Shown: positions 9,490-20,100 of the stretch, piece after piece
How positions within the stretch are numbered: the stretch's first letter is position 1
How the letters are laid out: each line of letters starts with the position of its first letter
Origin: Astropecten irregularis
Taxonomy: Eukaryota; Echinodermata; Asteroidea; Paxillosida; Astropectinidae
Assembly (NCBI GenBank): GCA_963971285.1
Contig: OZ020259.1
Span: forward strand, 8,556,001-8,620,000
Length of the DNA stretch: 64,000 nt
Direction: 5' to 3'
The notes under the pieces: model-generated
Databases searched by the model: none
What the model was told of the DNA's origin: nothing
Seen by the model: the letters and a program-made list of their open reading frames with translations, nothing else
Translations under genes and position numbers: made by a program

Positions 9490-12400
9490 AATTGAAAAGT
9501 TAGAAAATGACCTACTTTTTTACCCTCGTGTTAACATTAAACCGATCAGTCTCAACAACATGTATATGTACTTTACTTTGCTGAAAATATATGATAACAA
9601 TGCTGACAAAGAGATGGCTGGCACTGGAGCAGTCGCTGTCCGGGTATATGAGACTTTTGAGAAGTCTCTTTTTACTATCTCTGAGCATGCCGGCGCGCGT
9701 GCGCCGTTGACTGCGCCGAAGATCGATGCTCCAAAGTCTCCTATTCATGCTGGCGTAAGAGCTTGGTTAAGTGATTACGAAGTGTGTCTCCTGTATCTTC
9801 TCATTGAAGTGTGTAGCAAGATGATGTATGTGTGTCTTGGTGTGGTATGTTGTGATGCATTTGGAGTCCTAGGTCTTTACGAAAGGGGGTTTGAGGCTAG
9901 GCTTGGGGTTTATTTTGCTACTGCCATTTTGTGTCCTATGAAAAGAGGGGCCTTTCCCTAGCTTCATATCAAATGTGGCCCAATCCCTTCCTTTAATTGT
10001 TTGGGCTTAAAAATAATGGCGGTAGTAGTCTTAGTACACGACGTTATTACCGGAACGTATACGAACCGATTCCACTCACTGACCCGCACGCACGAACATG
10101 TACGTAAAGACTTCTCTGACACCTCTGTGCGTACGTGCTTGCGGATCACCTGTACGTATGTACATTATGTACGTGGTTGCCGGTCAGTGCGGTTCGAGTA
10201 TCCACACCAATAACGTAGTGAACCAAGACTAATGTAGTGAAGGCCTTGCCTAGCTAGTTTCGTAAAGGCCCATAGTTATAGTTCGGTGAGCAATCCAGCA
10301 TTTGGCCGACAAGCCGACATGCAGTCTGAGGAAGTCTATATCTGTACAATGTTGCAGTTATTTGACACCTTTTATTCTCAGTTGCCTCACACACCTTGAT
10401 GACATCATCTGATGCTATGACAAGTTTACCTGGATTCTTTATCTTAATGAGTACGCCACCTGCATCCAGTTTGTTAGGGGTAAGGGAAGACTGACATGGC
10501 AGTGCATGGTTCGCTTCACCATCTTCACAACAGATCCCCCAGAACCATTAGCCACTTCGATACGGGAGATTCCCCAAAATGCATCCGTCGCTATAGAATG
10601 GGAGACTTTTGGAGCGGGCTGTCGATAGAGGGCATCAAACTATCGTTCTCCTTAAAAATTTTGTACACGCTTTACGGTGATTGTCCAAAAACTTTCCAAA
10701 GGCCGCAGAAAAAAGCTGTAAACATTAAATTCAGGCATTTAACAATATTAGTTTTAAGCTTCACATTGCCACCCACCCCAATTCTAATGCCCGAAAACGC
10801 AAAGTGAGGTGAAATTCTTATGTTTGGCGAGGAATGTGCTTGGTCTCGCTTGCCAAAGTAAAAACGTTGTGCACACAACACTTTGCTGTTTGCCGTCGGC
10901 CACCATGATGGTTTGTAACTCGACCTTTTGAAGGGCAATCTCAACAGATTATGAATTTCTTTGTTTTGGGGGAACTCACGTACTCCCTTAATTGGCAACA
11001 AAACCGGTCACTGCATAGCATGTACCAAGCATTTTCAATGGATTATTTACGCCGGTTGTGTTCAAGACGAATATTCGTGCACAAATAAAGGCAATGACAA
11101 CACAATCGACACACTTCTCCCGGCATTGATGAAGCGCGCCCTCTTTAGATAAACAATGGTCAGTCAATGAGTCTCACATTGGTGCATTTTATTTCCACGC
11201 CTCCCTTTTGGAAAATCCTGGATCCGCTCCTGGGGGGGGGGGAGGCACAGACGTCATACAGTATATACAAAAATATCTGCACTTGCAATCATTTTGTATC
11301 AACTGAAGCCACCGACGGCCATCTTACCATGCCAGATACAATGCGGTAACTATTGTTGCCAGACAGGTTTAACTGACAATGGTGAGCACGTCTTTGTATT
11401 ACTTTTGTATTTGGCCCTCCAAGACGGATACTGGTTTCAGTGACCATAGGCACGTTCTCAGTACACACCAAAAAAGCGGGACTATTTTGGTCGCAATTTG
11501 TGTGGGGATACAAACAATCGCGACTATTAGTGCGATTTGGAGCGCACTCCAAACCGCACAAGAAGTGCGTCTTTTTTGTAGTCGAGATTATTTGCTGTGT
11601 GAATGGTGCACCAAAAAATACCGAGTTTTTTTATATCCCATCATGCAAGGCGGGCCCGCAAGTTTAGCACAGCGCGCATTGCGCACGGGCAGTTTGATAA
11701 CAAATCGTACCGGTAGTACGATTTGGGTCGCGCTTTTTTGGCTGTGGGACCACACCAAAAAGAGCGACTATATGTATTTGGGTAGGACGTTTGTGTGGGG
11801 GCGACAAATTAAGATTGGCCAACACGTTGCAAACTCTTGGAGCTGGAGGCGCACTATTTGGAATCGCTCGTACAGGAGACAATTTGAAGTAGTTGGTTAT
11901 GTCTGTGTACTTGCGTAGTCTCGATCTCTTGCACTTGGAGCGCGATTTTGCAGTTCAAAATCTTATAAGGAGATTGGCATCCTCACCCTTCACAAATTAA
12001 ATCACAAGATTCTTTTGCATATCCAAAACCTTATTTGCAACCATATACATTCTTCCTCAATTTGAAAATCTTGAAAATGCCACCACGTGAATTTGAAACT
12101 AAGGACCAGAAATTCAACGAAAAGAAGAACGTGACCCGCAAATTAAAAATAAAAATCAGAAGTGTTTATTCTTTTCATTTCAATTCATTTCTTTTATTAA
12201 CAAACACTCGCGACCATGAATGAGGTCGAATTGTGGTTTGATTTACAGTTGTTAAAAAACAATTAAACGTTAAAATAATAAACCTTAAAAATAGACCATT
12301 TCAGTTTACACCTTAAGCATTACACCTTAAGCATTAAAAATTCATTTAAAAATTCTCAAAAATATAGGCCTACTCTCGAAAACGTATATAATTATTCATG

Positions 12401-12648
12401 AACTGTTAGTAGTTTGTTATGTAGTTTTAGGACATGGTGTATAATCATTTTGTAAATTAGATGATTGGAATTAATGTTCACTTCCCAAAACCTGCAGGAT
12501 CATAAGTCCTACTTATTACAATAGGCCTTTACATGAACATGCACGTTTTTACCCACGGCCGGTCTCATAAGCCAGATCCTCATCCTGAGAGCGTAGCGAG
12601 TTCTGGGTAAGGTCAAAGGTTATTGGGGATAAACATTGCTGTCCACGC
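9490..12648. other. Intergenic, no firm gene
   Basis: Includes an imperfect GTACGT-rich inverted patch near 10040-10205, a possible minus-strand exon near 10260-10555 (separate entry), and GC-richer sequence at 11380-11940 where long open frames exist but show no motif or plausible codon pattern. Confidence 0.4.
10262..10555 (-). CDS. Possible exon of an unknown minus-strand gene
   Basis: The minus strand is open over about 95 codons and reads, among other things, LDAGGVLIKIKNPGKLVIAS then DDVIK, followed by GTGTGTGAG, a good donor, near 10398. The stretch has a more protein-like composition than its surroundings and several cysteines. I do not recognise a family, and no neighbouring exon was found. 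It could be chance or a remnant of a decayed gene. Confidence 0.2.
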
Positions 12649-14538
12649 TAGGCCTGGGCGATTAACTCGATTAATCGATTAATCGAGATTACATTCCTGT
12701 GTCGATTACTCGATTAGTAAATTCTGAACTACTCGATTAATCGTGCCAGCGCGATTAGTGCCTTCGAGTTGCGATTAATTCCATGAGCTTATGAGTTACT
12801 ACTATTCTCAGTCGATCAATTGCCATGCCGTGTGTGTTGCACGGAGCAGCTGCATAGACTTGATGACAAGTCGTTAGACATTCGTGTTTTGTCCGTCCGT
12901 CTGTCAAAATTAGGTACAATCATTGTGCATCATGCATCGTTCGTATAGTGAGGCATCGCGATCATTATTCAATAGGGGTCGAGGGTGTACATGTACCGCG
13001 GTCGCGTCCCCGCATGTTGGAAATATTGCAGGACGTACACAGTGTAATGTGAACACGCACACCGTACCCCTGGTGTAGCGATACAATTACCGACTTGATA
13101 TCAAGTTTGCCTGCTGCACGTGCACCGGATGCCCGCCCAATTGTGACAGCACCATGACAACATTTTGAGATTACACTGTAATTGGCCAGTAGCTCTTCTA
13201 ATAATACTGCCTTATATGGTCAACGTGGATGAGGCATGAATGAGGGCTATACCATTTCGCTGTTTATTGAGGTACTTTTAGTTATGTTGCATTTTCAATG
13301 AATACTATTTATCTCACTTAGTAATGAAACAAAAGGTTGTCGCACACAAACATAAGTTATTGAGTACATACAGTTTAAACGTGTCGCCGGGGTGAATTTT
13401 TATTCAACCCTGACAGCTGACAACGAAGTTTTCTCAACCTAGGCCCACGTGTTTACAATGGATTCAGCTACCATGGCCGGCCAGCAAGGCTTGGCGCATG
13501 GCGTGATGATATGACACTCAACTACTCGAGTGCAGACGCTATTCTATTAGACGATTACTGTACTGTAACGTATCGTATGATAATCGTGAAGTGAACGTGG
13601 AGTAATCGTGAGCTGAAAAATAATCGCGACGTGTTTAGTAATCGTGAACTGAGTAATAATTGTGTTCACTGTTCAGTAATCGTGAACTGTATAATAATCG
13701 TGTTCACTGTTCAGCCTACATGGGGTGTACATTGCGTCATCGTGTTCTATCGTTGACCTGTACATGCATGGGTGGGACCACGTCTGTGTGTACCAACGTG
13801 AGGCTGTAACTGCATGCCTTGTCGGCCAACACTTCGCGAAATTACCCTACTTTACTGAAGGAATACCAATAATTGGGGACGATATTATCTTCCCGAATTT
13901 TGCATTATACCTTGTCAGAACAAAAATGGCAGTGCTCATTGCTCAATGCCTCGGAAATCAGAACTGATCGCTGTTGAAACTTGTAAGAATCAATGCATTA
14001 CGCTAGTGCAGTTTACTGCAGTGTCGCTATGATGAAAATAAGGTACGTGCGTGCTGCTTGTATATAGTCACTTCCGGGTAATCGCGATTAAAGGCATTGC
14101 ATACGTTTGGTAATGACTCTGAAAATTTATGGCAATAAAAACTTACTTGGTGAGAAGTACAGCTGCTTTGGATAGTATAATGCATATTGAGAAACGTTCA
14201 ATTCGAAGTACCGCGGTTATGGAAAAATATGTCACTTTTTATCTCCAAAAATTATGAATCTGAGAAGCGTTATGGCCGTAACGCTTCTCAGCTATTGACT
14301 TACTGTTCTCCGGCGTGAAATAACCGCTCTAGTTTGTCCCTAAAATCTCAAAAACGCTACCACCTTTTGAATTGAAACTTTCACAGGTTAGTTTTATGGT
14401 ATATATAAACAATTATATTGGTTTGAAACAAACATTAGGCTCAAATTACCAAACGTATGCAATCCCTTTAATCGATTAATCGCGATTATTTCCTCCGCGA
14501 TTAATCGATTAGTGAAAAGCACTAATCGCCCAGGCCTA
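12649..14538. mobile_element. hAT-like non-autonomous element, 1890 bp
   Basis: Bounded by the 16-bp perfect inverted repeat TAGGCCTGGGCGATTA and flanked by the 8-bp duplication GTCCACGC (12641-12648 and 14539-14546). An 8-bp target duplication and TAGGnnTGGGCGATTA ends are typical of hAT elements. ATTAATCG words are piled up just inside both ends. A short run of TAATCGTGAACTG-type repeats lies at about 13560-13710. No transposase coding is visible, so it would depend on a transposase encoded elsewhere. Confidence 0.8.
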
Positions 14539-14546
14539 GTCCACGC

Positions 14547-15133
14547 CACTGATCTATACAAACTGGATAGGTTGCGAGTGCAGTGATAAGACGGCGAGCC
14601 GTGAAGTCACCAGCGGCCATGTTAGGATATTCAGCACAATACTCATTGCACTGCATGACTGCACAGCAAGCAGTGCCGCAATTCTCTGTATACGCCGGCT
14701 GCCGCGCATGGACCTTATCGAAGATAGCCTGTTTTCCGCGCTGCGCGTGCGCGCGCAAAGGACAGTGGGCAACATTGGGTTTAAAAGTTTTACCACACGA
14801 ATCGACACGCGTATATTCGTATAGCTGCCGGCTCGCGAAGTTTAAAGTTGTCTTTTTTCCTAGAAGAAAGCCTTGCTTTGAGTTGTTATACATAACGATG
14901 CTGCACAACGGTCCATGGAATGTTACTGTCGAGTCACTTGTTCCAGCGGTGTAAAGTTGAGTACTTATTCATAGTTGAATTTTCATGTCCATACGTTTTA
15001 TGCACTCAGCGCCAGCCCTAACAACCCTGCGTTTCCCAGAGTGCTTTGCGCACAGCCAATTTTTGGCTATCTCCGATAAGGTCCATGCCAATGTATTGAG
15101 CAGCGCGACCTATCCAGTTTGTATAGATCAGTG
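14547..15133. mobile_element. Second 8-bp-duplicating MITE (hAT-like), host of a nested MITE
   Basis: The ends CACTGATCTATACAAACTGG and its complement enclose 587 bp. The left flank is GTCCACGC (14539-14546) and the right flank GTCAACGC (15134-15141), a 7-of-8 match that fits a slightly decayed target duplication. Another element (14707-15088) sits inside it. Confidence 0.7.
14707..15088. mobile_element. MITE, CATGGACCTTATCGA ends, copy 1
   Basis: The left end CATGGACCTTATCGAAGATA and the right end TATCTCCGATAAGGTCCATG are inverted repeats. The interior (GC-rich GCGCGTGCGCGCG, then CCGGCTCGCGAAG) is closely shared with 17314-17700. Nested inside the 14547-15133 element. Confidence 0.7.
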
Positions 15134-15141
15134 GTCAACGC

Positions 15142-15794
15142 GCGCGTGTTCTGTTCTTTTGCTCATGAATTTCGATTTCGATAAAGATTTAGTAGCATTA
15201 AGACAAAATGAGTCTTTATTATTTATATTTCATGACTTTGAAAAATGATCATTTCGGCAGATAATCTAAAGAACAGGACTATTTTTGTTTTCATTCCGAT
15301 AATGTATTTACGAGTACATGTGTATTTAGTCCATCGCATACCAGTCTCAATTTGTTCAGTGAAAGTGTCAGAGGGCTATACTATACGTGACTGTCCTCTC
15401 CCAAAGTTGGTCATCACAAAATGGCCGCTTTTGTAATTAACGTAGGCCTACTTCGACCCATTTCAGAACCCTTATTATTCAGTTTCGGGGTTTCATTTAA
15501 TTTCATTTAATGGCATGAAATATCATGCAAAGATTAGGTTGAGAAACCTTGCGTAATTGTATTGAAATGAAATAAAGTTTACAATTTTTATCATTTTAGT
15601 TCACGATGTACACTACACGAACGCGCAAATGTGTTATGTGCAAGGTAAACGCGCAAACATGGCAATATTTATCCCGAATATAACCTTTCACCCATTTTAT
15701 CTCGCCAATGCGCAGTCGGAATGCCGAACTGGCTCATTTAAGGTTTACAGTAATCAAAATAAGTTTAAGGGTGAAAGTGCTTTAAAATTATTGC
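15142..15794. other. Intergenic, nothing recognised
   Basis: AT-rich. The short open frames lack motifs. Confidence 0.4.
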
Positions 15795-16570
15795 TTAAAG
15801 GAAGTAGGCTATCATACTTTGGTAAGAAACCAAAACAGAAATTTTCACAGATTTACGTATAACTTACAGGGTATGAAGATGGTGCTGGTAGAAACCTACC
15901 GTTAAAATATTCCCGCCTGAAATGGTGTATTTATCCAGAAATAAGTAAAACAACGACTCAAAATCGTTTTGATTTTTTAAAAGATCAAAAATAAAAGAGA
16001 AAAGACTTAAGAAATACTGTGGCTGTTTTCACTGTTTTCTCAAAAAGTGGGCACCGTATGGGACTGAAATTTTCACAGATGAATTTTTTTTTCATTTATT
16101 GATATTTGCAGGACAAACAAAGGACAAAACAATATGATTAATAATAAACTACTTATTTACAATATTAAAACACATTAGATAGAATAATTTCAAAAGTGTA
16201 AAATGCAATAGAAAGTTAAGTTTAAAAAAAAATTAAAAAGATAAGATGAGATGAGAAAAAACGAACAAATAGACAGACAGTCCATCCATAAAAACTATTT
16301 TTTAAAAAGTCAGGCAGATAGACAGACGAAACACAGGCACAAAAACAAGTAGCACCCCTGCAGGATTGCAAAAAAAGCAAACTAAATTACTATCGCTTTA
16401 CTAAATTGCTCTCCTTTAGTGCTACTATAAAAACAGACACAAATTCAGGCAATTAATGACTCTATACATTTGTATTTTTATGCATGAATGTTACTGTATC
16501 TTCCTTGATATTTTTGCCCATGAATCTGTACTTCTTTGACAAAAACAAAGTATGATACTACCTTTAAATT
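15795..16570 (+). mobile_element. K-family MITE interrupted by a retroposed insert
   Basis: The left part (15795-16080) and right part (16490-16570) align with the other K copies, including the ends ATCATACTTTGGTAAG and CAAAGTATGATACTACCTTT. The middle is displaced by an insert of about 400 bp. Confidence 0.7.
16085..16483 (-). mobile_element. Retroposed insert with poly(A) tail on the minus strand
   Basis: It lies inside a K MITE, flanked by ATGAAT (16079-16084 and 16484-16489). It starts on the plus strand with a T run; read on the minus strand it ends CAATAAATG followed by an A run. That is the signature of LINE-driven retroposition. No coding is visible, so it is a SINE or a short 3' piece of a LINE. 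The word AAATTCAGGCAATTAATGAC at its right end recurs just after the MITE (16564-16583), which is not explained by a simple insertion. Confidence 0.6.
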
Positions 16571-16639
16571 CAGGCAATTAATGACTATATATATTTTATT
16601 TTTATGCAAGTGCTTATTTTTTTACTAAAATCAGTGCAT

Positions 16640-16705
16640 GTATGCCCCGCCCCCTAAAAAAGCCCACCTTGGAACCAATCCACACAACAATAGCGTGTGA
16701 CGTCA
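16640..16705. promoter_or_regulatory. Promoter-like cluster: GC box, CCAAT, CRE
   Basis: CCCCGCCCC, AACCAATC and GTGACGTCAC fall within 65 bp, about 200 bp beyond the KHK stop. The combination is promoter-like, but no TATA box or following coding exon was found in either direction. It may be chance or belong to an unseen transcript. Confidence 0.25.
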
Positions 16706-16897
16706 CATACACAACTAGTATAGGCTCGCACTACAGTATACTGCGTGGCGTTCTGCATTACATAAAACGTCAGTTAATCGAGACAAATACGTAAATTACT
16801 AAGATCGAGCAGTTTAACATAAAATTTAAAAAGATGTTATTTCTCAAAATAATGGCAAACAACTCTATGTATACAAATGCAGTATTTATTAAGAGTA

Positions 16898-17153
16898 TCA
16901 ATTGGTAATATTGGATCCAATCTTGAACCCATGGTGACCAACTTTCTCTCCAGCTATTTTACATCCCTGTATGATAGCATCTAATACACTATGACCATTA
17001 GAAAGAGCAAATATAACTCCCGCATTGAATGTATCTCCTGCTCCTAGAGTATCAATGACTTGATCTGGTGGGAATGCAGGAGAATGTACAACTTCACCAT
17101 TGACATCAATAGCCCATGCTCCATGGTTACCCCATGCACAAACCAATACAGCT
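16898..17153 (-). CDS. KHK: KHK terminal exon, PfkB signature
   Basis: It starts after ttttatcttttcag and encodes [19 protein letters not shown], then [20 protein letters not shown] and a C-terminus ending [12 protein letters not shown] before TGA at 16900-16898. [12 protein letters not shown] is the anion hole/catalytic base motif of the ribokinase family. Confidence 0.95.
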
Positions 17154-20100
17154 CTGAAAAGATAAAAGGGATCAATTCTAATTACATGTATGTTATAAAT
17201 AATAGTATTACTAACAATGCATGAATCTTAGCATGAGTAACATTACATGACTTTGCAATAGCGCTCCGCGCTTGCGCTAAAAATAGCACCGGATCTCAGA
17301 CAAACATTGCAACCATGGACCTTATCGAAGATAGCCTGTTTTCCGCGCTGCGCGTGCGCGCGCAAAGGACAGTGGGTAACATTGGGTTTAAAAGTTTTAC
17401 CACACGCGTCGACACGCGTATTCGTATAGCTGCCGGCTCGCGAAGTTTAAAGTTGTCTTTTTTCCTAGAAGAAAACCTTGCTTTGAGTTGTTATACATAA
17501 CGATGCTGCACAACGGTCCATGGAATGTTACTTTCGAGTCACTTGTTCCAGCGGTGTAAAGTTGAGTACTTATTTATACACCTGTAGTTGAATTTTCATG
17601 TCCATACGTTTTATGCACTCAGCACCAGCCCTAACAACCCTGCGTTTCCCAGAGTGCTTTGCGCACAGGCAGTTTTGCGCTATCCTCGATAAGGTCCTTG
17701 CAAACGTGTGTGCGTGTGTGCGTCCTGGCCATGTACGTACATGGTATTCAAAATAAGCCAGTGAAATTTTGACCTCAATCGGCAGTAGTGTAGACACGTC
17801 CTCAGACCTGGGGCCAATTTCATAGAGCTGCTTAAGCACAGAATTTGCTTAAGCATGAAAAGTCTTCCTTGATCAAACAGGATTGGCAAGCAAATGTTCA
17901 TGCGATGTCTTCTGCTTTTGACTTGTATTCAGCTATTGTTTGCTGAGCATAACATTCACAGGGGGTTTGAGCTGGCATACTTATTTCATTAACCAAGGTT
18001 TTTGGTGCTTAAGCAAATTTTGGTGCTTAAGCAGCTCTATGAAATTGGCCCCTGGGGGGTTGATCATGTAGCTGGGTCGTTCTTCCATATACGTTTGTGC
18101 ACAAAATCATTTTTTTATATATATCAAAAGTGAAAACCTGGGGGGGGGGGGTTGCAACCCCCCTAGCCCCCCGGGACCTACGCCCATGTCAATCGGACAT
18201 CTCAGTCCGGAGAAAATAGCGACAACGCACCTCAATGTTTCTTTTAAAACATAATTTTGGTCTTGCCAAGATCAAAAAAATTGTTATGTTCGGTTTACTC
18301 TTTCTGGATAAATACAGCATTTCAGACGGAAATATTTTAACTGTATGTTTCTACCAGCACCATTTTCATACCCTGAAAGTTGTACATAAATCTGAGAGCA
18401 TTTCTGTTTTGGTTTGTTACCGATGTTGTATATGCCAGGTATACTGTCATACATTCATACCAAAACAGAAATTTTCATAGGTTTACCTATAATTTAAATG
18501 GTATACAGATGGTGGTTGTGGTAGAAACATACCATTAAAATTTCTCTGCCTGTAATGCTGTATTATCCAAAAAATAGTAAAACCAGTGACCAAACAACAG
18601 TTTTGATATTTTGCAAATGACGGTGAAAAGAATTGTTTATACTATGGGCGTTTTTCACTGTTTTCTCAAAAAAAGTGGGAACCGCATGGGACAATAAATT
18701 CCACAGATGACTGTTACAGTATCTTCTTTGATATCATTTGCCCATAAAACTGCATTTCTTTCACAAAAAGCAAAGAACCCACAAGACGGGTTTTGCGATC
18801 CAATAAAAAGATGCGAAGCAGCTCCGGAAAATAGAGGGCGCAAGTACTAAGATCGCTTAAAAAGAGTGCACTGGAGCCCGAAATTTGCATACCCTCTTTT
18901 TTCAAATGTGAATTATTGGGATCATGCATTTAATACATTGCGTGATTATTACAACCTATCACGACCGGGGTTCAGTACTTCAAGCGGTTGTAGAGACTTG
19001 AGAAAAATTGGCTTTGATGGTAGCATCATATATACTTTGGTATATGAAACCAAAACAAATCTTAACAGATTTGCCTATAGCTTACAGTGTATAAAGATGG
19101 TGGTGGTAGGAACATACCGTTAAAATGTTTCCACCTTAAATGTTTTTTTGTTTTTTTTTCAGAAATCAGTAAAACAACCACCGAAAATCGTTTTCTTTTT
19201 TTTTCTCACGGCGGGCACCGTATGAGACTGAAATTTTCACAGATAACTGTTATTGTATCTTCCTTGATATGTTTGCCCATTTTCTTTAAAAAAAAAACAA
19301 AGTATGATATTACCTTTAACATTTTGGGATTTTGTTTTTCTCAGGGGGAATAAAAATACTTTTGTCAATTGGAGTTCATTTACTGAGGTGAACCCTGATA
19401 GAGAACAAAACTCGACTTGGACCAGTATAATATCGTACACGTGAATGGGCCGATGCATGGGGCCTATTATATGGCAACTGTATGCCAAATAAGGCGATCA
19501 TTGTCCAGTTTTGTCCACTATATTGTTGCCCGAAGGGTACAAGCTGATCCGAGCATAGAATACGGGTACACTAAAGTAGACCAAGAATAACCAAAAATGG
19601 AAACTCTTCTGTGAAATACGCTAACCGTAACCAAAAAAGTCTTCTAACTTGAGCGAAGAATTGTTGCTAACGGTAACGGATTCCATGAAATTGGGCCCTG
19701 TACAGCCCCAACCAGTTTATAGAGTACTAGTGCGAATTTCATATATCAGGTATAGGATCCGTCCATACAGTACGTACGCACGAAATGCCGACTTTTTTGA
19801 CCCCCCCTCCCCCTCTGTACGCAAGGCGTACGCATACGCATTTCACATTAGGTTTTTCACTTCTCGCGGTACCTTGCTTTAGCATCAGTAATATGTCACA
19901 GTAATCCGGGCAGGTACCGTTATTAGGCATCACTTTCAAATTTTGAAATGTTGAATAAGAAGAAGAGGAAAAAAAAAAAAAACAATCCCGGTGTTTTTTC
20001 TCTTTTTTCCCCTCTCTTTTTGCGCGAAATAATTATGCAAAATTTTCGTTTGCGTACGCATTGGTCTGAACCAATTGGTCCCCCCCCCCTGTACGCATGG

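Noticed and set aside
9440-9961. 173-codon plus-strand open frame
   Set aside because: It starts inside the terminal repeat of a MITE and shows no domain or codon pattern typical of the P450 or KHK exons.
11379-11918. 179-codon plus-strand open frame
   Set aside because: Lies in GC-richer repetitive sequence, lacks any recognisable motif, and overlapping frames on both strands are similarly open.
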